Shown: one piece after another, positions 23,844 through 31,728 of the stretch
Numbering within the stretch: position 1 is the first letter of the stretch
Layout of the letters: each line of letters starts with the position of its first letter
Origin: Clostridia bacterium
Lineage (GTDB): Bacteria; Bacillota_A; Clostridia; Oscillospirales; CAG-272
Assembly (NCBI GenBank): GCA_017462125.1
Contig: JAFTRQ010000079.1
Coordinates: forward strand, 1-43,806
DNA length: 43,806 bases
Direction: 5' to 3'
The notes under the pieces: generated by a model
Told to the model about the DNA's origin: nothing
Seen by the model: only the letters and a program-made list of their open reading frames with translations
Database searches by the model: none
Translations under genes and position numbers: made by a program

Positions 23844-24194
23844 ATGAAAAAGCTTCATATTTTCGCCTTTTGTCTGGCATTGATCTTATTGATCCCGATC
23901 TGCTATTACACGGTATACTATGCCTCAAGCTTGCTGACTCCCCCGCCGCCCCCCACCGAGGGCGAGGATACGGGCGACTACACCGCCATAATTGCCCCCG
24001 TTGTTTTGGCATTTAACACGATGATGTCGGAAATCCTTGCCATTCTCACCTTTATCTTCGCCATCTTCTGTATGTTACTTTTGTATCCCGTAATACAGGT
24101 GGCAAGCAACAGAATTATGAAAACCGCCTCGATATCTCTGTTCGTCGTCAGCGTCATCGTCTGCCTTGCGCTCCTCATCTGCTTTCCGCTATAA
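23844..24194 (+). CDS. small membrane protein of unknown function
   Basis: The 116-residue protein begins with a helix (KLHIFAFCLALILLIPIC), then an unusual proline run (LTPPPPPTEGEDTGD at about 31-45) on one side of the membrane, then two or three further helices (about 46-75 and 92-116). AAAAGGAG precedes ATG. It follows the previous gene by 18 bases and closes the unit before a terminator. No family recognised. Confidence 0.7.
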   Translation: MKKLHIFAFCLALILLIPICYYTVYYASSLLTPPPPPTEGEDTGDYTAIIAPVVLAFNTMMSEILAILTFIFAIFCMLLLYPVIQVASNRIMKTASISLFVVSVIVCLALLICFPL

Positions 24195-24245
24195 GTAACC
24201 TATAAAAAATCCTTGTGCCATATGCCTTGGGTTCTGAAGGACAGT

Positions 24246-24285
24246 AAAAAAACCGATATGGATTTATTTCCGTATCGGCTTTTTT
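24246..24285 (+). terminator. terminator of the membrane protein cluster
   Basis: CCGATATGG / CCGTATCGG stem (one G-U pair) flanked by A7 and T6 runs. Confidence 0.8.
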
Positions 24286-24340
24286 CTATTGCACCGTCGC
24301 ATTCGGTGGTGAGTAAGTGCGCATTTCCTGATAGTTTTTT

Positions 24341-24507
24341 GTGATATGCTGTCTTTGACAGCGTGATATTTTTGCTGTCGCAAAAGTGATATTTCAAGGC
24401 GTTGCCTTGAAGTGATATTCTATTCGCCCGACAACTCGCGTAGCGAATACCACTCGGCTCAAGCCGAATATCACTACGAAGTAATATCACTCGCCGAAGG
24501 CGAATAG
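24341..24507. repeat. palindromic GTGATAT repeat element
   Basis: Four direct GTGATAT units (24341, 24363, 24386, 24412) are each followed by a short hairpin (GCTGTC/GACAGC, TTTTGC/GCAAAA, TTCAAGGC/GCCTTGAA, ...). The right half has two inverted units ATATCAC (24468, 24484) around TACGAAGTA and further hairpins, and the outer CTATTCGCC (24420) pairs with GGCGAATAG (24499). It has no coding sense. A sister element with GTGATGT units is at 34746-34877. Confidence 0.7.
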
Positions 24508-24562
24508 AGTTGGCGTTGTGTCCTCAAGAACACAACGCCTAAAGCACAAGGATTTTATTATT

Positions 24563-25075
24563 TTATTGATTCTCAACCGAGCATATTCTCTCTGTAATGA
24601 AACCCTCCACCTCTGCGAGCGGGATATCCAAAGACGACGACAGCTCTCCGTATAGGCAGAATTTTGCCTTTCTCTCATACTCCGTATCCGATTCGGGCAG
24701 GCGCTTTTTCTGCTTGATAAACTCCTCACGGCGCTGATACACCGTTTTAATAATGCTCACGTATTGGGCACCGCGAGCGTCGTGCATCGTTTCGCGGTAT
24801 TTCTCGCGCCTGTTCTTCTCGCGATCCACCTCGATTATGCCAACGTCGGGAATCTGCTCGATAAAAGCAAGCGCTTCCTCCCTCGTCATGATCGGGCGCA
24901 TAACGACCCTTTCATTATCCACGGGAGTGTAAATAACGTTTCCTTCGGGACCGTGAGCAGGCTTTAAAATATAGAACTGTCTTTTATCATTTTTATCGAT
25001 CGGTGAGCACGCGTACTCCGAAACAACGTAGACACCTTCCGAACCGTAAACGATCTTATCTCCGATGGCAAACAT
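24563..25075 (-). CDS. CarD/CdnL-family transcription regulator
   Basis: The 170-residue protein begins with the CarD/CdnL/TRCF Tudor-like domain (MFAIGDKIVYGSEGVYVV..., IYTPVDNERVVMRPIMTREEA to about residue 75) that binds the RNA polymerase beta subunit, followed by a helical C-terminal part (about 85-165) that contacts promoter DNA. It should modulate open complex stability, often for rRNA or stress promoters. I use ATG 25075, at nine bases from AAGGA; a GTG and a TTG lie just upstream in frame. It faces away from the cotJ operon. Confidence 0.9.
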   Translation of the reverse strand: MFAIGDKIVYGSEGVYVVSEYACSPIDKNDKRQFYILKPAHGPEGNVIYTPVDNERVVMRPIMTREEALAFIEQIPDVGIIEVDREKNRREKYRETMHDARGAQYVSIIKTVYQRREEFIKQKKRLPESDTEYERKAKFCLYGELSSSLDIPLAEVEGFITERICSVENQ

Positions 25076-25114
25076 CAACACACTTCCTTCCCGAATAAAT
25101 TCTTATTATGTTTT

Positions 25115-25143
25115 ATTGTACCATATTTTTCAAAAAAATGTAA
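25115..25143 (-). promoter_or_regulatory. likely promoter of the CarD-family gene
   Basis: TTACAT - 17 bases - TACAAT on the minus strand, about 35 bases from the start. Moderate match. Confidence 0.45.
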
Positions 25144-25220
25144 TAGGCAAAATACACAAATTTTTTTGCCGACAAAAAACTCCGACAGCTCCCTTTTTGT
25201 GACATTTCCCGACTTCTTCA

Positions 25221-25257
25221 CATATGCTGATACTGATAACGCAATGCGTTTATCAGT
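25221..25257 (+). promoter_or_regulatory. candidate sporulation (sigma-E/K type) -10 and leader hairpin of cotJ
   Basis: CATATGCT at 25221-25228 fits the CATAnnnT -10 of the mother-cell sigma factors, as expected for a coat operon. Just after the predicted start an 11-base inverted repeat (CTGATAACGC / GCGTTTATCAG with one bulge, about 25234-25257) could form a leader hairpin ahead of the AAAGGAA ribosome site. Confidence 0.45.
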
Positions 25258-25280
25258 TCACGAAAGAAAGGAACACGGCA

Positions 25281-25616
25281 ATGTATAACGAAAACAACGT
25301 TTATTCTGAACGCAGACGCGCGATGCAACGGCAATGCATTTCCAACGTACAGTCCTCAGACAGCGGAGTAAAGGTTCCCCGCGTTGAGGACAATGCCGGC
25401 GGCAGACGCTGTGACGGCACGATGCCCGATGCACGTTCGGATAAAAACGGCAATCAGACAGGATGGGGGCTTTATGAATACCCCCTCGCAATGGTTTATT
25501 CACCTTATCAGATCTTTCGGGAGATCTACACACCCGACGTCGCACTCTCCAGGGGCACGCTTTTTTCCGAGCTCGATCTGCCCTTTGAGGGCTATAAGGG
25601 GAAAGGAGGCTGCTGA
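25281..25616 (+). CDS. cotJA: spore coat-associated protein CotJA
   Basis: The 111-residue protein ends with the CotJA motif: LAMVYSPYQIFREIYTPDVALS followed by RGTLFSELDLPFEG (about 69-104). The N-terminal 65 residues are polar and poorly conserved, longer than in Bacillus CotJA (about 80 residues in all). ATG 25281 follows AAAGGAA at nine bases; the longer frame from 25224 lacks a ribosome site. First gene of cotJA-cotJB-cotJC; in Bacillus these three form a complex in the inner coat around the manganese-catalase-like CotJC. Confidence 0.9.
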   Translation: MYNENNVYSERRRAMQRQCISNVQSSDSGVKVPRVEDNAGGRRCDGTMPDARSDKNGNQTGWGLYEYPLAMVYSPYQIFREIYTPDVALSRGTLFSELDLPFEGYKGKGGC

Positions 25617-25619
25617 TAT

Positions 25620-25943
25620 ATGGACAGAATGACACGAAGCTCTTCATACAATTACGGTGAGTCTGTGGGAAACAGGCAAGGCGCCTCCTGCGCATGTCAC
25701 AGCAGTGGCAACAGTGACCTGCTGCAAAGGTTGCGCGAGATCGATTTTGCAATTTACGAGACCGCGTTGTATCTGGATTCCTATCCTCATTCCGCCGAGG
25801 CGCTGGCGCATTATCACTCCCTACTGCAAATGCATAAGGCATTGACGGAGGAATATCAATCCAAAACAGGGCCTCTCACGATCTTTGGGAATAAGAGCAC
25901 CGATTCCTGGGATTGGACCAACACCCCTTGGCCTTGGGAATAA
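25620..25943 (+). CDS. cotJB: spore coat protein CotJB
   Basis: The 107-residue protein has the CotJB core: LLQRLREIDFAIYETALYLDSYP at about 34-56, EALAHYHSL, EEYQSKTGPLTIFG and the closing aromatic WDWTNTPWPWE that is diagnostic of the family. A serine-rich N-terminus precedes it. It starts three bases after the cotJA stop, so translation is coupled. Confidence 0.92.
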   Translation: MDRMTRSSSYNYGESVGNRQGASCACHSSGNSDLLQRLREIDFAIYETALYLDSYPHSAEALAHYHSLLQMHKALTEEYQSKTGPLTIFGNKSTDSWDWTNTPWPWE

Positions 25944-26006
25944 GCGCATCCCGATACAGCGCATAATTCCCGCAAATAAAATACTCACAAATTGGAGAAT
26001 CGTACT

Positions 26007-26633
26007 ATGTGGATATATGAAAAGAAATTACAGTTTCCGGTAAAAATAAAAAACCCCGATCCGAAAGCAGCCGCAATGATCGTCAGCCAGCTTGGCGGAC
26101 CTGACGGCGAGCTGGCAGCATCTATGCGCTATCTGAATCAGCGTTACAGTATGCCTGACCGAAAAATCGTCGGAATCTTAACGGACGTGGGCACAGAAGA
26201 GCTCGCGCACTTGGAAATGGTGGGCAGCATCCTCTATCAGCTTACCCGCAATCTCTCCGTCGAGGAGATTGAAAAATCCCCTATGGCGCAGTATTTCACC
26301 GATCATACCACCGGAGTCTACCCCGTCAGCGCCGCAGGTGTTCCCACCGATATGAAATACGTCGGCGTCAAGGGCGACGTGCTTGCCGATCTTAACGAAG
26401 ACCTGGCTGCAGAACAGAAAGCCCGCGTTACCTATGACAATCTGATCCGTATGATCGATGACCCCGACGTCCGCGAGCCTCTCAAATTTCTCCGCGAAAG
26501 AGAGCTCGTGCATTATCAGAGATTCGGCGAACGAGTACAATCAAGGTGGAATGAATGCGGAGTTGCTGACAAAAAAGCAAAATTAAGGGGTCTGGGCACA
26601 GTTTCAAATCCGTCTGCAACCCGCACAAAATGA
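26007..26633 (+). CDS. cotJC: CotJC, manganese-catalase-family spore coat protein
   Basis: The 208-residue ferritin-like four-helix protein belongs to the manganese catalase family: MWIYEKKLQFPV opening, GELAASMRYLNQRYSMPD, then the metal-binding GTEELAHLEMVG (Glu-x-x-His) at about 63-74, AAEQKARVTYDNLIR and REREL-VHYQRFGE helices with a second ExxxH. Family members dismutate hydrogen peroxide; CotJC is found in the spore coat. ATG 26007 follows GGAG at ten bases. It closes the cotJ operon, with a terminator 5 bases after the stop. Confidence 0.93.
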   Translation: MWIYEKKLQFPVKIKNPDPKAAAMIVSQLGGPDGELAASMRYLNQRYSMPDRKIVGILTDVGTEELAHLEMVGSILYQLTRNLSVEEIEKSPMAQYFTDHTTGVYPVSAAGVPTDMKYVGVKGDVLADLNEDLAAEQKARVTYDNLIRMIDDPDVREPLKFLRERELVHYQRFGERVQSRWNECGVADKKAKLRGLGTVSNPSATRTK

Positions 26634-26637
26634 TGAT

Positions 26638-26678
26638 AAAAGCCAAGGGCAAACAAAGTGTTTTACCCTTGGCTTTTT
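26638..26678 (+). terminator. terminator of the cotJ operon
   Basis: 12-bp perfect stem (AAAAGCCAAGGG / CCCTTGGCTTTT) followed by TTTTTATTTTTT; may also face the convergent operon. Confidence 0.85.
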
Positions 26679-26750
26679 ATTTTTTATATTAATGTTGAAA
26701 AGTATATATCTCTCATTTAACATTAAAATCTGATCCTGATATATAACAAA

Positions 26751-28733
26751 TTATTTCAAGCTCCCCTCAATATGGGTAAGTCCTTCGTCGAAGAAGCTCA
26801 GGTCCTTGTGCCAACGCAGGTTTTCAAGCCTGAAGGCGCAGGGCCAAGCCGCAAGCCATTGGGTAGGACAGAAGGCGGGGGTGGAATTGCGACGCCAACG
26901 GGTGTGAGCGATCGCCTCGTCCTGACTTCCCGCAGGGCGGAGTCTGCCGTTTATCACCAAGGTGCCGTCCGACACGCCTTGTGTAGCGTTGCACCAGAAT
27001 GCAAGGGCGCGTTCTCTCCACTGTCCGTATCCCGTCAACTCATAAAGCTTAAGGAAGGACAGGATGTCGCGCAGCGCGTACTGGTCGCAGGCATTGTGAG
27101 GAGTAGAAACACTGGTCGAGCCAAAGGTGTCGTAATTAAGCTCCTTGATGACGCAACCGTCGGGATATTCCACGGTGAAGTGCATCATCCAGGTGCAAAG
27201 ATACCAAGCGATCTTCTCGGCTTTGGTAACGTAAGCACGATTTTCAGTCACATCATAAAGAGACAGAGCGTCACGGAGCAAGGGAGACGCAGATTCCTTG
27301 TCGATACTGTAGGTATCAAGCGCGCCCGCGGTGGTAAAGCCCTCGCGCTCAAGCTCCTCGTAATAGAAATCAAAGGCGCGAATTGCGCTGTCAAGATATT
27401 TTTTATCCTTCGTTCTCTTATAAGCGTTTACAAGAGGCAGGATCAAAAAGCAACCGATAGTTCCCTTCTTGGAGATCACGTTGCCCTCCTTATCCCAGGA
27501 TTTGGCAAACGCGCCGCTTTCATCCTGACTCTCCAATGCAAAATTGCAGGTGTCAAGGGCGGCTTTCAGATATTCGGGCTTGTCAATACCCACCTGACGG
27601 AGCAGATCATATGCCTCGAAATAGCCTTCAGCACCCGTGCCGAGATTGCAGGCGTCGTGAGCTATGGCAACCTTCTTTTCGGTCTTTGGCTTGCCGACCT
27701 TGTCAAGTATACCTTCCAGCTGAGCCTCACCGATATTCCATGTGTCTACCTCTTCCCTCGTCATAGTCTCCCAAGGCTGACGGAGCGCCGCGTTATCCGA
27801 GGGGTAATTGATCCTTGCCGGCAAAAATCCCTTTTCGCTATTAAAATGCTCAAGCCATGAATCAAGAACTGCCATACCGATCTTCAAGTTCTTTTCGTGT
27901 CCGTTGACTATGCCGTCATGAATAAACGCCGCAGAAAGTGAAGCGCATTGACCGACCCAGCCGATCTCATAATTGTGTTGAAGCTTCTGATAAGAATTTA
28001 ATCCGGGTATCCATTGCGCGCCGTTGGTAAATCCGATAAAACCGTCCCTCTCCTTCTGCAAAAGGAAGTGACCGTAAGCCACGGAAAGCTTGTAAAGCTC
28101 ATCCGCAGGTCTCGGAGGCTTTATTGGATGTCCGTAATACCTCCAAGCGAAATCCAGCAGATGCTTATATCTGTGGCGGCTACCGTCAGTTGGCTTTGCG
28201 AATATAATGCCGACGAAATCAGTAGCAGGCTCCATACTGCCCTGAAACGGTCCGTCCCAAAAATGGCGGTGAAGTGTTTTGGGCTTTTCCTCCTCGGGGA
28301 AGATCAGCACGTGCTTCTCGCCCTCGGGGTCTCTGTAAAGCGAGCAGGCGGAATTGCTGTTTGGCTCTGCCATAAGAGCGATGCTGATATATTCATTTTC
28401 GCTGTAAGTACAAGCGGGAATGGTTACTCTGTGGGATGCAAAGCTCCAAGTAGTGCCGTCCTCCGCTCTGTCGCCCACGTACTCGGGAGTATCTCCCCAG
28501 CCGTTGCCGTTGTAGCTGACGGCAGGGATCATAGTGAAGTCAGGCTCGCCAAGAAGTATCATTTCCATTCTCATATTATCGACGGGCTTGTCAGTATGGC
28601 GGTGCCATTTCCACGCGCCTTCCTCTATTCTATCAAAGCTGTCGGTAGCACCTTCCACCGAAAGAATTGTCGCATAGGGATTTCCGTCGATAGCGATAAT
28701 ATGTTCGTCATCTTTTTTAATAATTTCAGTCAT
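26751..28733 (-). CDS. six-hairpin (alpha/alpha)6-barrel glycosidase-like protein
   Basis: The 660-residue protein has an N-terminal beta region (about 1-200) and a long helical repeat region with aromatic- and Asp/Glu-rich loops, typical of six-hairpin glycosidases (e.g. WVGQCASLSAAFIHDG, GAEGYFEAYDLLRQ, ESQDESGAFAKSWD, TPHNACDQYALRDILSF). I cannot place it in a numbered GH or PL family. It has no signal peptide, so it should act on imported oligosaccharides. It is the last gene of the five-gene operon that begins at 32766; GAGG precedes ATG, 19 bases after the preceding stop. Confidence 0.6.
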   Translation of the reverse strand: MTEIIKKDDEHIIAIDGNPYATILSVEGATDSFDRIEEGAWKWHRHTDKPVDNMRMEMILLGEPDFTMIPAVSYNGNGWGDTPEYVGDRAEDGTTWSFASHRVTIPACTYSENEYISIALMAEPNSNSACSLYRDPEGEKHVLIFPEEEKPKTLHRHFWDGPFQGSMEPATDFVGIIFAKPTDGSRHRYKHLLDFAWRYYGHPIKPPRPADELYKLSVAYGHFLLQKERDGFIGFTNGAQWIPGLNSYQKLQHNYEIGWVGQCASLSAAFIHDGIVNGHEKNLKIGMAVLDSWLEHFNSEKGFLPARINYPSDNAALRQPWETMTREEVDTWNIGEAQLEGILDKVGKPKTEKKVAIAHDACNLGTGAEGYFEAYDLLRQVGIDKPEYLKAALDTCNFALESQDESGAFAKSWDKEGNVISKKGTIGCFLILPLVNAYKRTKDKKYLDSAIRAFDFYYEELEREGFTTAGALDTYSIDKESASPLLRDALSLYDVTENRAYVTKAEKIAWYLCTWMMHFTVEYPDGCVIKELNYDTFGSTSVSTPHNACDQYALRDILSFLKLYELTGYGQWRERALAFWCNATQGVSDGTLVINGRLRPAGSQDEAIAHTRWRRNSTPAFCPTQWLAAWPCAFRLENLRWHKDLSFFDEGLTHIEGSLK

Positions 28734-28751
28734 TTAGATTACCTCTAAAAA

Positions 28752-29690
28752 TCAGTTTTCAAAATCCTCTATCTTGAACCTCCATTCCTCGCGTTTGCGG
28801 AAAGGAGTTTTGAAGCTCTTTGTCAGCACGCCCTTTTCTTCAAGGTGAACATAGCAGCTCATATCGCAGGCTCTGCCGCAGATCGAGCACTGATATGCGT
28901 GTTGCGCGGGGGGATAGAAGTAAATGTTGCGAAGTATTTTTCTTGCGGTCTCGGGAGTGACCTTCGCTTCACCGCTGATAATTGCGACTCTGTCCTCAAA
29001 ATCCTTAAAGGCATCGGGGGGCATAAAGGGATTCTTTAGTCCGTTAGCGCCGTTATAATAAACCGCGCACTGCCAGGGGTCGACCTTGCCGTCCTCAGCT
29101 ATCGCCTTACCGGGACAGCCCTTAACGCACTCGCCGCACTTGTCGCAAAGGTGAGGCTGCTTTACGGGAGTCGCTTCGATCTCCGCATCGGTAAGCACAA
29201 AGCACACTCTGACAAACGGTCCGAACTCGTCGGTAAGCAGCGCTCCGTGGAAGCCTATCTCACCAAGTCCGCAAAGAACCGCCGCCTCGTTAAAATCCAT
29301 CTGTGTCTCCTGAGGACGGTTTCTGTAGACCGCGTCAAATGCGACCTCGGGATTTGTGGAGTTCTCCTCTGCCATTATCTGCTGATGACGGCGCTGAGGG
29401 AGAGCGGAATAGCCTTCTTCTTCAAGCATCATCGAAAGACGGACAGACACCATAGGCATAACCGTCTCTTCCATATTTTCAACACCCATAGTAGTGTACT
29501 GATAATATGTACTTCCCTCCTCTATTCCTCTGTAAGCACCGCGGAGGACTCTAAATCCGAGACCGATCACGGTCTTTGCCTCGGGCATAAGCTTATGCAC
29601 CGCAGAATCGGGAGAAAAACGCGAGATAGGTGCAAATCCCACAAGATCAGCGCCCCATTTTTTGCAAAGCTCAACTATTCTTTCTCTCAT
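28752..29690 (-). CDS. QueG/reductive-dehalogenase-like Fe-S protein, paralogue C
   Basis: The 312-residue protein resembles epoxyqueuosine reductase and reductive dehalogenases: an N-terminal cobalamin-type fold with VIGLGFRVLRGAYRGIEEG and CGLGEIGFHGALLTDEFGPFVRVCFVLTD, then a ferredoxin motif CDKCGECVKGCPGKAI and a second cysteine set CSICGRACDMSCY for two [4Fe-4S] clusters. QueG needs cobalamin; true QueG is involved in tRNA modification, but three tandem copies in a sugar operon point to a different reductive reaction on a small molecule. Its start overlaps the stop of paralogue B by four bases. Function is inference. Confidence 0.75.
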   Translation of the reverse strand: MRERIVELCKKWGADLVGFAPISRFSPDSAVHKLMPEAKTVIGLGFRVLRGAYRGIEEGSTYYQYTTMGVENMEETVMPMVSVRLSMMLEEEGYSALPQRRHQQIMAEENSTNPEVAFDAVYRNRPQETQMDFNEAAVLCGLGEIGFHGALLTDEFGPFVRVCFVLTDAEIEATPVKQPHLCDKCGECVKGCPGKAIAEDGKVDPWQCAVYYNGANGLKNPFMPPDAFKDFEDRVAIISGEAKVTPETARKILRNIYFYPPAQHAYQCSICGRACDMSCYVHLEEKGVLTKSFKTPFRKREEWRFKIEDFEN

Positions 29691-30589
29691 TTTTTCTCAC
29701 CTCCGATCAAGTGATTGTAGCAGGCATAATCGCAAGCTCTTCCGCAAAGGCAAGCCGAGTAGCCCCATTGAGTATTGGGCAGGAAATTCATTTTGGGATA
29801 AAGCTCTCTTGCGCTGACCGCGTCAAAACGGTATTCACCGTTGATAATAGCCTCGCGGTCAGCGTCACCCTTCAAAAAGTCCTCTGTCATAAAGGGATTG
29901 GACTTGTGTGCACCCTTATAATACACCGAGCACTGCCAGGTGTCAAGTCCTTTTTCGTCGATTGCTTTACCCGGACAAGCCTTCATACATTCACCGCAAC
30001 CGTCGCAAATAGGCGCGCTTATTGGCTCGTCACATTCAAGCGGTGCGTCGGTAATTATGAAGCAATAACGGATATAAGGACCGTATTTGGGGCTCAGTAT
30101 CTTTCCGCTCAGTCCTCTCTCACCGATACCGCAAGCCTTTGCCGCCTTGCCGAAGTCGATTATTACGTCGGGAACCGGCTTTCCGGGAGCAACCGCCGTA
30201 GCGTGGATAAGCTCGTATGTATCCATTACCTCGGGGTTAGTGGTCTTATCTCCCTTTACACGAAGGTTGGGAACAGACTTCTGCAAGCAAGCGTCGTATC
30301 CCTCGTCCTCGATCATTCCGCCGATCTTGAGCAAAAAGATCTCCGCCAATTCCTCGTCGGGATATTTTACACCCAAGGTGGTATACGTATAATACTGAAC
30401 GTCTTTGTTCATTACGTTGAAAAGTGTTTTTGGCACTACAAAGCCAAAGCCTATAATGCACTTAGCATTGGGTAGTATCTGTCTGGGGTCACGCTGAGGG
30501 TCTGCCTCGTCGTAAACTCTGCCTATTCCGCAAACACTTGCGCCAAGCTCGCGCGCTTTAGCTTTTATCATCTCGCTTGTAAGCATCAA
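29687..30589 (-). CDS. QueG/reductive-dehalogenase-like Fe-S protein, paralogue B
   Basis: The 300-residue paralogue has the same layout: IIGFGFVVPKTLFNVM, CGIGERGLSGKILSPKYGPYIRYCFIITD, cluster 1 CDGCGECMKACPGKAI and cluster 2 CLCGRACDYACYNHL. It is about as distant from paralogue C as from A, so the copies are not recent duplicates. It follows paralogue A by 23 bases and overlaps C by four. The three may form a complex or handle successive steps. Confidence 0.75.
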   Translation of the reverse strand: MMLTSEMIKAKARELGASVCGIGRVYDEADPQRDPRQILPNAKCIIGFGFVVPKTLFNVMNKDVQYYTYTTLGVKYPDEELAEIFLLKIGGMIEDEGYDACLQKSVPNLRVKGDKTTNPEVMDTYELIHATAVAPGKPVPDVIIDFGKAAKACGIGERGLSGKILSPKYGPYIRYCFIITDAPLECDEPISAPICDGCGECMKACPGKAIDEKGLDTWQCSVYYKGAHKSNPFMTEDFLKGDADREAIINGEYRFDAVSARELYPKMNFLPNTQWGYSACLCGRACDYACYNHLIGGEKK

Positions 30590-30612
30590 TTATTCTCCTT
30601 TTCATCAAAATA

Positions 30613-31692
30613 TCATCTGTCCAGCTTCCATGGCTTGCCCTTTCTCAGCGGCTCCTTGAAGCGGTCTTCCATACAGCCGCCCTTCTTTTCAAGCATAGAC
30701 ACACAACCGCGAATACAACCGCCGCACTTTGCCATATTGTAGCCCACCCAGCTTGGAAAATACTTTTGAAGCGCTCCGTAGACCTTCATTATCTCCTTTT
30801 CGTCGGCAATATCGGTCTTTCCTTCAAGCAGATCAAGGTCTCCGTTTTCGTTTGCGTCAAATACTTCCTTGGGAACGAAGGGATTATAATATCTGCCCGC
30901 GTGGGTATAGAATGCATAGCAACGCCACATATCGATGTCGCCCCACTCGCATATCTTGCCGTCGAGGTCAACTCTGACAGTTTTGCCCGAATTGATTGCG
31001 GGAATACAGCCGCCGGGACACTCGCGCACACAAGCGCCGCACTTACGGCAAAGGGGCTCGCCACTATACATTTCGTCATATTCAAGCTCCGCGTCGGTAA
31101 AGAGGAATGCAACTCTCTGCAAAGGACCAAACTCGGGAGTCAAAAGCATTTTACTCCAGCCGATCTCACCAAGACCGCAGGCAACCGCAACAAGACGGAA
31201 CTGGAACTGCAGGTCGGGAGCTACGTTGTCATCTCTCGTCGCACGGGTGAACTGAACGCTTCTGTGGTGTGCCGTCGAGGTCTTTGCGTTTTCGTTGATC
31301 TCTATCTGCTCCTCGGGAGACAAGGTGTTTCCGGGGCTTCCGTCCATGTCGGAAACGCTTCCGCGAGCACCGGTGTTACGGTAAACGAATGCCTCATAGC
31401 CCTCGTCCTCGATAAGCTTACCAACGTGGTAAAGCACCGCGGGTGCGAAAATTTCATTGATTCCACCGTAAGCCATTGACGGATACTGATAGAACTGGGT
31501 TCCTTCCTCAATACCCCTCTGAACACCGCGAGGAATACGAAAAACAAATCCGATCACACTCTTGGCTTCGGGAAACAGGAATTTAGGATTCATATCATCG
31601 GGCGCGCCCGCAAGACGGGAGATCGGCGCAATACCGCAAGCGTCCGCGCCTGCTTCAAGAGCGACTTTTTTGATCATTTCACTTGTCAACAT
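30613..31692 (-). CDS. QueG/reductive-dehalogenase-like Fe-S protein, paralogue A
   Basis: The 359-residue paralogue is the longest: VIGFVFRIPRGVQRGIEEGTQFYQYPSMAYGGINE, an insertion around 110-150, CGLGEIGWSKMLLTPEFGPLQRVAFLFTD, cluster 1 CRKCGACVRECPGGCI and a degenerate second set CGGCIRGC. The insert (PCRKCG... to DIMWRCYAFYTHAGRYYNPF) has extra residues between clusters. It is the first of the three paralogues and follows the U32-like gene by 36 bases. Confidence 0.75.
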   Translation of the reverse strand: MLTSEMIKKVALEAGADACGIAPISRLAGAPDDMNPKFLFPEAKSVIGFVFRIPRGVQRGIEEGTQFYQYPSMAYGGINEIFAPAVLYHVGKLIEDEGYEAFVYRNTGARGSVSDMDGSPGNTLSPEEQIEINENAKTSTAHHRSVQFTRATRDDNVAPDLQFQFRLVAVACGLGEIGWSKMLLTPEFGPLQRVAFLFTDAELEYDEMYSGEPLCRKCGACVRECPGGCIPAINSGKTVRVDLDGKICEWGDIDMWRCYAFYTHAGRYYNPFVPKEVFDANENGDLDLLEGKTDIADEKEIMKVYGALQKYFPSWVGYNMAKCGGCIRGCVSMLEKKGGCMEDRFKEPLRKGKPWKLDR

Positions 31693-31728
31693 TTATCTCT
31701 ACTCCTTATACAAAGTTGTTTTTCAAGT

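Noticed and set aside
24341..24507. Possible CRISPR array
   Set aside because: Heptamer spacing is irregular, the intervening sequences are self-complementary and the right half is inverted; no cas genes nearby.
28752..31692. Naming the three Fe-S proteins queG
   Set aside because: Three tandem copies in a sugar operon and one degenerate second cluster do not fit a single tRNA-modification enzyme.
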